Below are positions 21,301 through 33,400 of a DNA stretch of 64,000 bases, piece by piece. Position 1 is the first letter of the stretch, and every line of letters starts with the position of its first letter. The notes beneath the pieces were generated by a model. That model saw only the letters and a list, made by a program, of their open reading frames with translations, searched no databases and was not told the origin of the DNA. The translations under genes and the position numbers were made by a program. Origin of the DNA: Amyelois transitella. Taxonomy: Eukaryota > Arthropoda > Insecta > Lepidoptera > Pyralidae. Location of the stretch: positions 3,224,001 to 3,288,000 of the forward strand of contig NC_083535.1 of the NCBI RefSeq assembly GCF_032362555.1, written 5' to 3'.

Positions 21301-23864
21301 CATAATATATGTAAAGTTAGAAGCGGATAAGAAGAAATATAATAGTCTATGGGGTAATGGGGCGACACAAAAATGAGTCACAGCCATCTCATAGCATAGC
21401 CTCTAAACTAAAGCAGAATTGTAAATGCCTTCCAAATATACAATAGAAAAGGTGACTGACACTAATGCCTATCTGAAACGTAAAAATAAGATTTTGGTTT
21501 AAATAACGGTTTTTGTACAGTGAGTCATAAGAAAATTTTATCCAAACAAGCAGTTGGCTAAGTCGTACCGAAAAAGCATAATTATGTACTTATATTTTTT
21601 AGCCAAATGTTTTTTCTTAAATTGTGTTTTACAGCTATGAAAGAAATCCATAGAAAACTTCAAAATATAAAATCTTGATTATAGTATTGCTAGTATTATT
21701 TCATGCATAAATCGAATGCGACTCTGTTTTAATCATGTTGAATTTCCTTATCGGGAATATTATATTTATAAATACGGGAATGGTAGGCATGACGAAAGAC
21801 ATGTGTCAATCAATTCTATAAGTACATATACAGAATTCCTATGCAGAATTCAATGAACATAAACAATTGCAATCATAATAATAAATCGATAAATAAATGA
21901 TGAAATCGCTTTACAATGCATCCACTACGGTGGGCACAATATAAACATACTCCAATGTGCAATGTCATTTATGTCATTTATTTATGATTTTATAACTAAA
22001 ACATTAACTGTCCCACAATATTGGGAAAAAGCAAGGTGTTTGTGTGTCTGCCATAATTAACAATCAGAGAAATGGAATTTTCGATTGAAGATTAAACTCC
22101 ATCGAACAGATACTGTTTAATGGCTTGTTTAGACATAACCATTACCACTCCTTACTATGCCATTCCATATCAATTTGTAAGCATTAATATCTTATCAAAA
22201 GCCCTAGGGTTATCAGCCTATCTGACTCACGGCCTTCCTCGTATTTTGTGCTCACCAACCGAGACCCTGTCAATCACGGTTAGGTTAAAATCTTGCCAGA
22301 TTTAACAAGTTGTAGACAAACATACATACGATTATAATCAGGTCGGTACCCTTCGGGATCATTAATTGATTAATCCATTACTAATCACTGTATGACTCAA
22401 ACTTACACTAATCATAAGAATCGTTAAAAATTGAAAATGAAGAATTCTCGCACCATTATTCTATTTATAAATGACCAATATTACAAGGAAGCAATAAAAA
22501 ACACGACTGTCTTTTATTTCGCAATTACAATTTCCATCAATCATTAGTATCCTTTTATGACATTGTCGTTTGGTTTACAATACTTTATGTCACATCATAT
22601 ATGTTCTTGTACATACCTCAGACATAGAATGACTAAGCAAAAATAACCAAACCACTCCCTCATAGCCAGATAACCCTCTATGGCGTATGGTGTATGACAC
22701 TTAAAGTAAACAGCATTAATAAGATATGTATGAAGGTCGTTACAGAAAGATTCAAAATTATTTGCCAAGTAGTTCCTATCCTAATACCGCAATTTCCCAC
22801 GAGCCCAAAACGAAATAGAAACTGCCAGAAGTACCTACATATAATCACGTCTTTCTGAGAGGAGGAGGCACCACCTCGGTTTAGGGTACTCTTGACCTGA
22901 CAGTAAGATTAAGATTGACCCATTATGATTCGAGTTGGCCTTCCTATTTGAACATTTTACTCGCTTCGTTTACTCGTATTTACTTAACCATACATGAATA
23001 TATGGTGACTTTATTCCTTAGATATAGATAAAACCAATGGTCTCGAAAATATTTGAAGGTTTAGCTGAATTGATTAATGATGAAAATTAGACTCAGATAG
23101 TACCTTATAACTTACCTATTGTCTAAAAGAAGAATTATAAATTTATAACATAACCTGATGAGATTTTCAAATATATAGATCAGCATTGTCATGGATATGG
23201 ATAGTCCCTTTATAAGCTGAAACGGACTGTACTATTTCCTCATAACGAGTGGCTTTATTGAAAGCGAAACAATGATTCTGGTCGCAATCTGGTTATGGTC
23301 GGTGCTCACCGCTGCGGCATATGGAACCACCAACTCAGTTTTATTGTGTCACTTTGTGAAAAGTATCATCAAACAACGAAACCTTTTCCTAACCAACTTT
23401 CTGTGGTTACTCCCGTTACTATTCTCCATTGAAAAGAGTCGTTTTGTTGATGAACACAAAAGAGAAAATAAAGGCAAATAATAAGGAAGGGATTTTCCAA
23501 TTACTTCCTGACCAGACCTAGCTCTTTAAATCTAAGAGAAGAAAAACTTAAGCGATTTAAAAAGTACGTCTATGATTGCAATAAGAATATGAAATAACAA
23601 AAACTACTATCTGATTTATGATTCTGCATAGACCTAATTTCAGATGTGCCTTGCCGCGTCGCGCACATGCACATCCGACCTATTTTCACCTGATGTTTAC
23701 ATCATTTTGTTTATTATCAATACTGTGCTTCACATGATGTCATACCCTGGTAGCCGTTTCTGTTTAGTTACTCTTGCGTCATTTTACTTCGTCTATTTTC
23801 AGATTACAATCACTGCTTATACTGAACTATGGCAAGTTAATATTATCAAGTATGTGTCTTTTTA

Positions 23865-23990
23865 TTGGGCCGGCCTCTCGGGCTCCAAGGCCGCGGAGAC
23901 GGATCGGCCCTCCGTTGGTGGCGGGCGTGACGTCATAAGCTGATTAGAGTGTGCGCGTCTTGAGATCGATCGTTGTTTGTGTTTACACAA
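23865..23990. promoter_or_regulatory. GC-rich islet with consensus CRE in trc 5' intron
   Basis: A sharply GC-rich patch (gggccggcctctcgggctcc, ggcgggcgtgacgtcataag) stands out in AT-rich DNA and contains the palindromic CREB/ATF site TGACGTCA at 23928-23935. It could be an internal promoter or enhancer of trc, or a repeat remnant. Only composition and the motif support it. Confidence 0.35.
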
Positions 23991-25983
23991 GTCGTTTTCA
24001 CATGCTCTTGAAAATCTGCTAAGAGGACGTATCGATTTGATGGAACAATGAGTTGTTCATCTTAGATCAATGTTTTCGTGCCAATGTAGCAAATTTGAAA
24101 CACGAATTCTTCACTGGGCTCACTAAGCAATCAAAGAATTTTTCCAATAATTCTAATGTTCTTTTGTCCATTTTGGCCGAATAAACTTCATTTTATTCTG
24201 CCAAGCTTTTCTTAATTTAGAGTAAACTATTGGCGCTAAATAAGTTGAGTCTCGATCGGTACCTTAGATTATATGATGTAAACAAGTCTTACAAAAGCCC
24301 TACCGGCAATCCAGACGCCTGACTGTACCAGGCTCTAGCCGGACGTCTGAAAAATGTATTGTTCAAACTAGGTCTATGCTTGTCCGTAAGAAAAGTGTCT
24401 GAAGTTTAGGCGGTTTGCAAGCCTTTGATACAATTGCAACTAACGATTTGATAGGGCATTACAAAATTGTATTTGATTGTACATAGCAATGATAAACATC
24501 CTGTTTTGTACTGCATACGACTATCATTCTAGGCACTGCGAGGGGAAACTGATGCTACAGATTATATCATAACAGTAATCGAGTCTCTCATCATATCGTC
24601 AGCATTATTGCATTTTCAGCTTTTGACTTAAACATTGGGGTACCGCTAAAGACTTACAATATATGTACGTTACATGTAAAAGTAAATATTTTTTACGGTC
24701 AGCTTGTCTGACACCAACCTGCCTTACTAAATTCTTGCTATCAGAAGTACCTACCTACCGTATCGTAGCTTATAATCTCTTCCTAGTCATAAATACGCAA
24801 AATAAAAATATGAAGATGTATCTATATAATATTTTAATTTTCATCATTATAAAGACTTACTCCAGATTGGACAACAATAATTGCGCTGAGCCGACCACGG
24901 CATCTGGTCTGCGGTTTAATTAAACAGTTGCAGAGATTTCGATCAATAGATTTTGATTGGCTGTCGTTGCGTTCAATCAGCACAGATTACTCATGCATAT
25001 TCTCTCATGTCATCTCAGTTTATTCCCGTTCGTTCCAGTTCTATCTTTGTTGTACTATTTCACATCAAAATACGGGGTCCACTCAATACAGTCACACTAA
25101 ATTAGCTACTTAAAAATAATATTTTCTCGGCCCACTTCTCAACGGTAAAATTTTTATTAATTTTTCTATACCTCCTTGCCCTTCCAAGAAAAACATGTGA
25201 TGAGATGATATTTCATAGTTGATGGTGAGCTATTGCAACACCTAACGTTATCTTTACATATAACATATAATCTTAGACTCAAGATTCTTAGACTCAAGAT
25301 TCATACACCAATCAGCAATGTTAAGATTAAAAAGACGAGGCAAAGCATTATAACTTACAGAAAGGTAACTCACCTTACCCATGTTTTAAGAATTCATTGT
25401 GTAATACAAACTGTGCAATTTATTTTTACCAATGGTCACGTATAGCCTTTTGCTTGCCTGGTGCTTTGTAAGCAATATTGCATTAACTTTTAACATTTTC
25501 CAATACACAAATACAATGGCGCAATGTATTGGTCCATTGACATTCGAGAAGTGGTGACTCATAGGGGTTAGTTATTGAGAAACAAAGCCGTCTTGAGATT
25601 AACTATAAATTATTACTGTCTGGGGTAATCCCAGCAAAATACTTCCATAGCTATTGAAAAAGACAATTTACAGAGGGTATTTCTTATGAGAAAATATCGC
25701 ATACTTCTTTCACTACACCCACATCATCATCCTAATGTTTATCAACTAGGGCTGACTTAAGGTCAATCCAGGAATTATGCAGAGTGGATCCCAAGATAAC
25801 TTAGTTGATTTTAGTTTTAGTTGAGTTTAGGTGAAAGTGTTTATTCCATTTATTCAACTCTTTCAACTAGAATTCTACAGTGGCCTTATCTATCACCGTA
25901 AGCTATACAATAATTATAGAATTTTTATTCATTAGCAAATTAAAACTTATATAACAGCCTCCTCAGAGTTTTGACTCAATGTT

Positions 25984-26130
25984 CATACATACAAATCACG
26001 TATATATCCCTTGCGGGGTAGACAGAGTCAACAGTCTTGAAAAGACTGATAGGCCACATTCAGCTATTTGTCTTGATTGAGATGAGATTCTAGTGACAGG
26101 TTGCTAGGTCGTCGCCTAAAAGGGCACTGC
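25984..26130 (-). repeat. SINE-type repeat, partial
   Basis: Reverse-orientation 3' half of the abundant family: cccttgcggggtagacagag, cagtcttgaaaagactgata, gtgacaggttgctaggtcg. It ends about 30 bp from the 5' noncoding trc exon. Confidence 0.65.
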
Positions 26131-26163
26131 ACATTCAATGTTCAAATGAAACAAAACACTTAC

Positions 26164-26244
26164 CCGGAGGCTGGGGCGCTGGTGCCGGTGTATCTGGGGC
26201 CACCGTAGTGCCCGGGGTGCTTTTGCCCCAAGACACGGCTCACT
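26164..26244 (-). other. 5' noncoding exon of tricornered (probable)
   Basis: An 81-nt segment is bounded on the minus strand by a good acceptor (cttgtgcag|AGTGAG) and donor (CTCCGG|gtaagtgt). In the frame that would join trc exon 20819-20951 it reads TGA, then AVSWGKSTPGTTVAPDTPAP with no methionine. If spliced as predicted it is 5' UTR and fixes the trc start in the next exon. It could still be an alternative first-exon segment joined in another way. Confidence 0.5.
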
Positions 26245-27584
26245 CTGCACAAGAAAGCAGTAAAACTTCAATATAATGTAGATTATTTGATCTGATAATA
26301 ATAAAAACAATCAATTTGCGGTCACAAAATGTACATACCAGTTAGTGTATTACGAGACTAATGAATATGGCAATCAATCTTATCCATCATGACTTTTGTC
26401 ATAATAATAGAGATAAGTAATGTGCTCAGTCGCTATAGTCCTCCATTAATATACTGATAGGCATAATGCATCATCTTGATCAATGAATTTGTGATTAAAC
26501 TGAAAGGACTGTATAACTTATTGATCCCTTACTTAACATATATAAAAACAATTTTTAAGATGTCAAATTTGTTACATAAGTGGGGAACCAGAGCTCTAAA
26601 TCCAGCTAATGTAGTAAGCTATATGTATTAATATCATTGTTAAGGTTGTTAGAGAAAATTTCAAGATGATGATTAGGTATTTATATCATTTATACATACA
26701 GAGAATCAATTGTCTGTTCATAATTGCTTTTTAATAGGAGGAATTAGTTAACACAATATTAATTGTGTTTTCCAAGTTCAGCAACAAAAGAATTCATTGA
26801 ATGTGTAAGAAATAGGGCAGCAAACAAACAACTGTTGTTTTAAGAGGAAACACTGGCTAGATAGATGGGCTACAAAGCCTGTTTTAACTAACTAAATAAA
26901 TAATTGTGTAGTTACATAAAAAGATACATTAAAAATAATAGCATGATCATCCTCCTTCCATTTGTAGGAATGCCTTTCTGTAGTTAATTAATTTACCTTT
27001 ATAATTATTTATACACTACATTTTATAAATTGCCTGTGCTAACTATTAATGAGGAATAACTATTTTTTTTTATATGAATAAATATATCCAGGACATATAC
27101 TTTAAAAAAATTGTGCTTTTTAACAATACATAAAACTATTTCATGCTGTGCTTATCAAAAAATTGTCATTTCAAAGTGCTTATTATCAAATTTCCTTAAA
27201 TAACAATTGGCAATTGGACTGTTAGTACTATTATCAATTTTTTGATGGCACTGAAACCACTTCCCTCAGCAACCTGTTTCAGTTAATAGATAGGTAGCTC
27301 AGGATATGATAAGCTATATTGGAAATGCCCTTGTATAGGACATGTTGCTTGGGTTCCAACAAACATTTCAGATTTTTTTTTAAAGTTTGGTTATTACTTG
27401 AAGTTAAACATGTCAAGCATTTTGTTATGAGAATACTAGTGCAGTGGAGGCCACAAAGGGAATATTTATCCACTGATATGATATGTTGTAAGTTGTCACT
27501 TGTTTACAAGAATGTGATTCCATGGGACTTCTTAAGTAGTGATTTTTTAGTAGACTTGACATTAGTATTGAAGTATTATAAACT

Positions 27585-27825
27585 AGTTTTTACCCGCAGC
27601 TTCGCCCGCGCGAGTTCAGTGCCACCTACAAAAGTATACAGGTTGTTTGCAAATAACACAGGAACGTTGGATTTTTTGTGGGATATAAAGAACCTAATGT
27701 CCTTCTTCAAACTTTCAAATATATATACACAAAATTTCAAGAAGATTGGTGCAGTTCACAACACAAGTATGGAAAAACAAACAAACTTAATTACACATTT
27801 ATAATATTAGTTGGTAATAAGGCAA
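27585..27825 (+). repeat. Short interspersed repeat with 'acccgcagcttcgcccgcg' signature
   Basis: The sequence opens with actagtttttacccgcagct, then tcgcccgcgcg, passes through aaaatttcaagaagattggt and ends with tttataatattagt. The opening signature is widespread in lepidopteran genomes. The 161-codon open frame across it is not a gene. Confidence 0.55.
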
Positions 27826-28409
27826 GTTTTTACAATCTGCTGTGCTGCTTTAGGTTTTAGGGTTTAATTTTATTTTTTATTTTGTACTTTACTACATGAA
27901 CATACGCATTAAGTAAACACACTTTGTGCTTGTCTCTTCTGAACAGACAGTCAATAAAATTTTTATCAATTAATAATTAATTACTAAATAAAAAAAAGGT
28001 CATGTGGCACTTGAATCAAGCTTTGCAATCATTATTTTATAGCTGACACAATTATCAGAAAGAAAATAGCAATTATGTCCAATAACATTGTCCATTCATA
28101 GTTCATTAAATTGATCAGTGATTGCTTTTATAACCAAGTGGCAGTTCTTGTATGCTTTCATATGTTATCATCAGAAAATAAAGTAATAATAGTATAACAT
28201 ATTTTAAATGGACACCTTCAATCACTACAGAGTCGCGGCACTAATTGCTGTGCGATATAAATAGATCAAGGAAGTAAGTGACCGATAGCAATCAACCAAA
28301 CCGATCAGCTAGCTGTAAGATGCAGGGAGTTTAAGTATTTACGTCACAAAGAAGAAGCTAAGGGGACGACCAGCGCCAGTCTACGGTATCGGCATCAACA
28401 GCTCTTACC

Positions 28410-28640
28410 TTGGGTTGGACTGTGACACGAAAATCTTGCTGCTTGTTTATCAATCACTCGATCACACTACTGAATTCGTTTCATTTATAATAATCTTGTG
28501 CACAAAGTCTAAAATCGATAATATACAACTATCAAAATAAATGGTATCGTGGCACAGTGTCACTGAACCTATGGCTTTTGCAGATTTTTCGATGTAACTC
28601 CACTAACTGCAACAGACCGTCACAAATAGATAATGCCTTT
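28410..28640 (-). promoter_or_regulatory. Possible trc first exon and promoter region
   Basis: A donor-like CCCAAG|gtaagagc on the minus strand at about 28410, followed upstream by mixed-composition sequence, is the best candidate I see for the most 5' noncoding exon of trc. No TATA box or initiator is convincing, so this placement is tentative. Confidence 0.25.
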
Positions 28641-29244
28641 GTTAAATGAATTACGAAAGCGAAATAACGGGATATTTCATGAGCGACCCGACAGAAATTG
28701 CACAAAGAAAGATGTCAGAAAACGGCACAGATGATAAATCAAATGAAATATCATCAATGTTGCCATACCAAATAATTTGTCAATTTATGCACGCCACAGA
28801 TTATATTGCATATTTTCTTGCATGTTACGTAAATGTAAAAGAACATAAAAATAAACAAAAGTTAAACATATTGTACCTACCAGTCCCTATACATTAAGTT
28901 CAATAAGGAACTTTCGACAAATAAGTAATAAGCGCTAAACATAAGCAAAGAAAAACCTGTCAAAGGGCTAATAATCTGGAAAGTCACGTTTCGGTCCTTA
29001 CAATATTATATTGAATAATAATGAAAATTCAGAAAGTGAAAGTGACAGGATGCTAGCCCATCGCCTTTATTGAAGAATCCTATATTTTAAAATCAGATAC
29101 GCCTTTTCCTTATCTCAGTAGAGGATTAGAATGCTGATGATTGCGTAGCGTAGTCAATCTGATTTCATGCTGCGAAAGTATGTTTATATCTTCTTCCTCC
29201 TGGCATTAGTCCCGACTTTACCCTCATAATGTCATGTCCATGAA

Positions 29245-29495
29245 TTCCCGGCACGAATACAAAAAATTATAGGACCACTCTATCTCTTTCCCATGGATAT
29301 CATAAAAGGCGACTAAGGGATAGGCTTACGAACTTGGGATTCTTTTTTTGGCGATGGATTAGCAACCTGTCACTATTTGAATCTTAATTCTATCATTAAG
29401 CCAAATAGCTGAATGTGGCAATTCATTCTTTTCAAGACTGTTTGTCTACCCCGCAAGGGGTATAGACGTGACCATATGTATGTTTATTGATTTCA
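29245..29495 (+). repeat. SINE-type repeat copy
   Basis: A near-complete plus-strand copy: cccggcacgaatacaaaaaa, ttcccatggatatcataaaa, gattagcaacctgtcact, accccgcaaggggtatagac, ending in catatgtatgttt. A reverse-orientation fragment of the same family lies just before it at about 29039-29100. Confidence 0.75.
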
Positions 29496-29499
29496 GATT

Positions 29500-29685
29500 A
29501 TGGTTGCAAGTTAGTGCAGGTTATCTCACGATGATTTCCCCCACCGATCCTTATGTACATAACTCATTAAAGAGACATTGGTAAATGGCCGTGACTGGAT
29601 TTTAACCTGTGCCTCACACGCATTACTTGCGCATATTACCCGGGCACGTTAACCTTTCGACCACCGACGCTCTAAAGTATGTATG
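29500..29685 (-). repeat. tRNA-headed SINE fragment (second family)
   Basis: On the minus strand the head reads gcgtcggtggtcgaaagg, then gaggcacaggttaaaatcc, followed by aaatcatcgtgagataacct. The same head recurs on the plus strand at about 50440-50560. The tail connects this family with the fragments at 150-345 and 42230-42450. Confidence 0.5.
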
Positions 29686-30063
29686 TTTGATGAACCTTTA
29701 GAAAACTTTTTTTTTAGTTTATTCCTGTGGGAAAGGAAAGATGTGATTTATCTAACGGTAAGCTGTGGGTGAAAACTAGGTTTAAATAAAAAAATAACAA
29801 CAGTGAACAATATATATTTTCAACCGCGTTTAAATCTGCAAATTTCTCGCTATCCCAAATTCTGAGCTTGAATTTGGGAGTCATGAATAAACTTGTAGGC
29901 ACTGGATCCATCAGATTGTCCTGAAAAAAATCTATCTTTATAATCTAATGCAAACGTTTAGTTTATATATAATAATCATGTACCACGTATGTAAACGAAC
30001 TCAGAATATCTGTCTACCCTCCCAATTCTGAACTAAGAGAAAATTAATACTTTTTAATAATAC

Positions 30064-30220
30064 AATAGAAAAAGTGGATTGCATACTATATTATAAATGT
30101 GAAAGTGTGTTTTGTTTATCCGCCTTTCACGTCAAACCATTGAACCAATATAATTTTGCATACATATAGTGGAGTATGCTACGACGCGGACGAATGCTAG
30201 TTGCACATAATATTTAAATA
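30064..30220 (+). repeat. Interspersed repeat with 'ttataaatgtgaaagtgtg' start
   Basis: The segment starts with ttataaatgtgaaagtgtgt, contains tccgcctttcacgtcaaacc, and ends in gacgcggacgaatgctagt. This is a common lepidopteran repeat type and has no coding capacity. Confidence 0.5.
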
Positions 30221-30456
30221 GTAAACTGTCTGTTTATCTGTAAGTATAAGTACATATGTTTGCTTGTACACCATAATGACCGGAACTACTGCTAAAAAAA
30301 TAATCAAATTTGCAACTTTTTTGTTGTCCCTAGTCAACATAACGGATAGAATTCATTTTAGTGACTAGAAACACCCGATGTTGATATCATAATGCTCTTC
30401 CCCGCGTACGAATTAGGTCGACTTTGATAATATTTAGCTCAGAGCCAGACAAAACC

Positions 30457-33400
30457 CTATAATCCCCATTGACAAGCGAAGTCCCGCTGAAAACACAGTA
30501 TTCAGTTATATACGCCAAGAGCATTCTGAAGAAAACGTCTAACATCTGAAAATAAACCAATTTAGAAATAACACTCTTATCACGCTGAAAAACCTCATCG
30601 TGCCTATGTGCGTGTAACCTGTTTCTGTACTCTCTCTTTTCCGTGGATGTTGTAAAAAGCGATTAGTACCTATAATACATTCATCTCATGCAGCTTTTAC
30701 CATGATCTAATATGGAATTAGTTCTGCAAAGATTGCAAAGGTCACATGGGAGTTCCTTCATGTAAAAACCTGACTTACCTAATCCAGGGTTATACCTAAA
30801 CACCCCAGGCTACTCTCCAAGAGGGGAAAGATGATAATTGTCGTATAGATACCTTGTCGCTCCAAATCATTCGATATATGAGAGTTTCCGATTCGTATAT
30901 CCTCTGATCCTGAATCTCTCATTTCGCTGATAAAGTTGGCAGGTTGCACCTGGGTAGAGTATTTTTTTTAATATGAATCTAAATACCATATAATTAGAAA
31001 TAAAAGAAATGTAATATTGTCATAAAGCTATACAAAGTGTCTCTATAAATGCACGAAGTTTCTGCACAGTTGTAAAGCTGTCAAATAAAATTAATAATAT
31101 GGTGACTTATGATGGAAAGTTCCGAATTCTATACATGCTGTGAAAGATGTTAAACACAATTAAAAGAAACATTTATTAGGAGTTAAATCGGCAATATCGA
31201 TACATATTATAATACTCTTTTGTTGCTGACAACTTAAATTTAGGTTAGTTATGTGGTCTAGGGGTGGTGCACTAAGAGAGAATTTACCGAAATTATCCGG
31301 GTGTTTCGTTCTACGCGGGGTAACACACGGGCGAACGCTGTTTATCATTGAATACATTAGTCAATGTTTCCAACAACAACCCTGTTTATGAATTAACATG
31401 AGTAATAAAAGAGGAAGGAATTGACAAACCTGGCCGTCGTTTCTCATAAGATCTGGTGCGACGCCGGAAGGTAAGCGATGGAAGATTCCGTTCAAATTGT
31501 AGTGCAGGTTCATATCTGGCCCGATGTTTACCTTCAGTAGTTCCTCCCACATTCCACCTGAAGTAAATATTTTTGTTAAAGGCCCAAGCACACCAATAGC
31601 AGGTCAGAAGCAGCACTGTTTGTATTATATAATACAAGAAATTTCCGCACAAACCTAAATTAACGGCATTTTTTTATTAATATGAGGGTAATTTACCTGA
31701 ACCTGGTTTATCAGTCAAGGGACACACCACGCAAGGGTTATTATAATATGTATGTAAGCATATGAGGGTGTATTCTAGTTATATTATAACAGTTGGGTGA
31801 TTCTATAATTACCTTTCCCCGAAGCCAGAATAGGCCGATTAGATTCCCACGGGTACTCGCCATGCGCTTGGAAGTAAATAGCATAAGTAGAAAGCTGAAA
31901 AAAACAATAATGTCAGAGAAAAAAATAAAAGGTCACAAAAAGTTCGTCTATCAACATTTTATACCTCTCGTAATAGATTAGGTTCAAGGCTTAGATCAAT
32001 TTTTTAAATACAGTAGTAAGTTTTGAAAACATAAAAGTTCTTTTTTATTTGTTATTTTTATATATACGGGACAAATAACAAAGATTGAGTTAGCCTCGAA
32101 GTAAGTATGAAACTTGTGTTACGAGACACTAACTCAACGATACTATATTTTATAATAAATACTTATATGGATGTTTATCCAAGACCCAGGCCAATTATTA
32201 AAAGTTCGTATCTCACCATGCCCTGGCCCCGGCCGGGATTCGAACCCGGGACCTCCGGTGTCACAGATAAGCGCACTACCGCTACGCCACAGAGGACGCA
32301 AATGATTCTATATTCCACCCATATGTGGTTCACTTCACGATTCACCAAATCTTTTAAAATGCAAACTGCTTAACCTGGAATTCCCTCCACGCGTCTCTGG
32401 CGTAAACTACATGGCTATATATCCGACTCACCTGGGTATAATATAAAGCTAGCCAATATTTTCCACCGTGCCCCACAAAGGCAGTTTCATTGGCATCCAT
32501 CAGGCCGGTTGGCAGATCTTGGTGAACCATATCTGGTGAAATTTGAAGGTTACATCCATACCTGGAATACACAAATTGACCCTCGATGTTAGAAGTAGAA
32601 TGGACACTTCAATATATATGTACGTAATGTAACTTGAAATTAATGATTTGATTCAATTCTATGACATACAAATTATATTTTGTAAAGATCGATAAATTAG
32701 ATCTGCCCCTTATTCACGGACATTGAAAGGCAATTTGTGTTCTCTGCTATCTCTTTCTGTCACTCCAGTTAACCTCGAAGCTAGTTCCACACCCACGAAA
32801 TACACAAAAATTAATTTTAAAGTTCTATGGCACCACTGAATACAGCATTCAAAGCTTCTGAAATGTAAATCGGACGAAAATGTACTTACTATACTTAATG
32901 ATATAGGAAATCGTCAGTGACTATTAATTGTGTACTACTGACATTAATTGCAATTATTGTTGAAAAACATTGCAAAGAAAAAAAGGCAAGAAAAGAGCTG
33001 AATGGAGTCTGTAAATAGAAGTGTCTAATAGTGCCATATCGCTTTTTGTCGTTGAGTTTAAATGAAAATAGTGTGGCTACCCCACATAAGAAGTGGGATA
33101 ACTAGCGAAGAATTACATACCAATCCGGACACGCTTTCAAGATATCGTACGGCGCCCGATAATACTCGGCTCGGCGTACCACAGGGTTCCGGATGTTAAA
33201 CTTCTCATTGGGGTCCGAAAAGTTGACATGTTTAATCTTGACGTCTCGACGCTCGCATATGTAGTCGTAATGGAACTTCGGTACGGTCTCGCCGCGTGCG
33301 CAGTAGGTCGCTATTGCGAAATTAAAATTAAACAAAATCATCGTATTGTAGGTACCATATGTACAGACCCACAAACTCAGTAAGAATATTTATAAGTAGA

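Larger units (their letters stand above)
20952..26163 (-). other. Large 5' intron of tricornered
   Basis: No coding exon is recognisable in this 5.2-kb interval. It holds the diverged repeat at 20997-21300, a GC-rich islet with a perfect TGACGTCA site at 23928-23935, and a repeat fragment at 25984-26130. The remaining open frames are short and lack recognisable motifs. Confidence 0.5.

Noticed and set aside
27319-27804. 161-codon plus-strand open frame
   Set aside because: It runs across a common interspersed repeat, and its composition is not protein-like.
29714-29940. Extra exon of the 382-aa secreted protein
   Set aside because: There is a strong acceptor, but no good donor, and the right part is a known repeat signature (tagttttcacccacagctta). 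It stays possible only as an alternative 3' exon.
32222-32303. tRNA gene on the minus strand
   Set aside because: A and B boxes are present, but the acceptor ends do not pair and the sequence continues into a SINE body whose tail recurs at 18275-18385.
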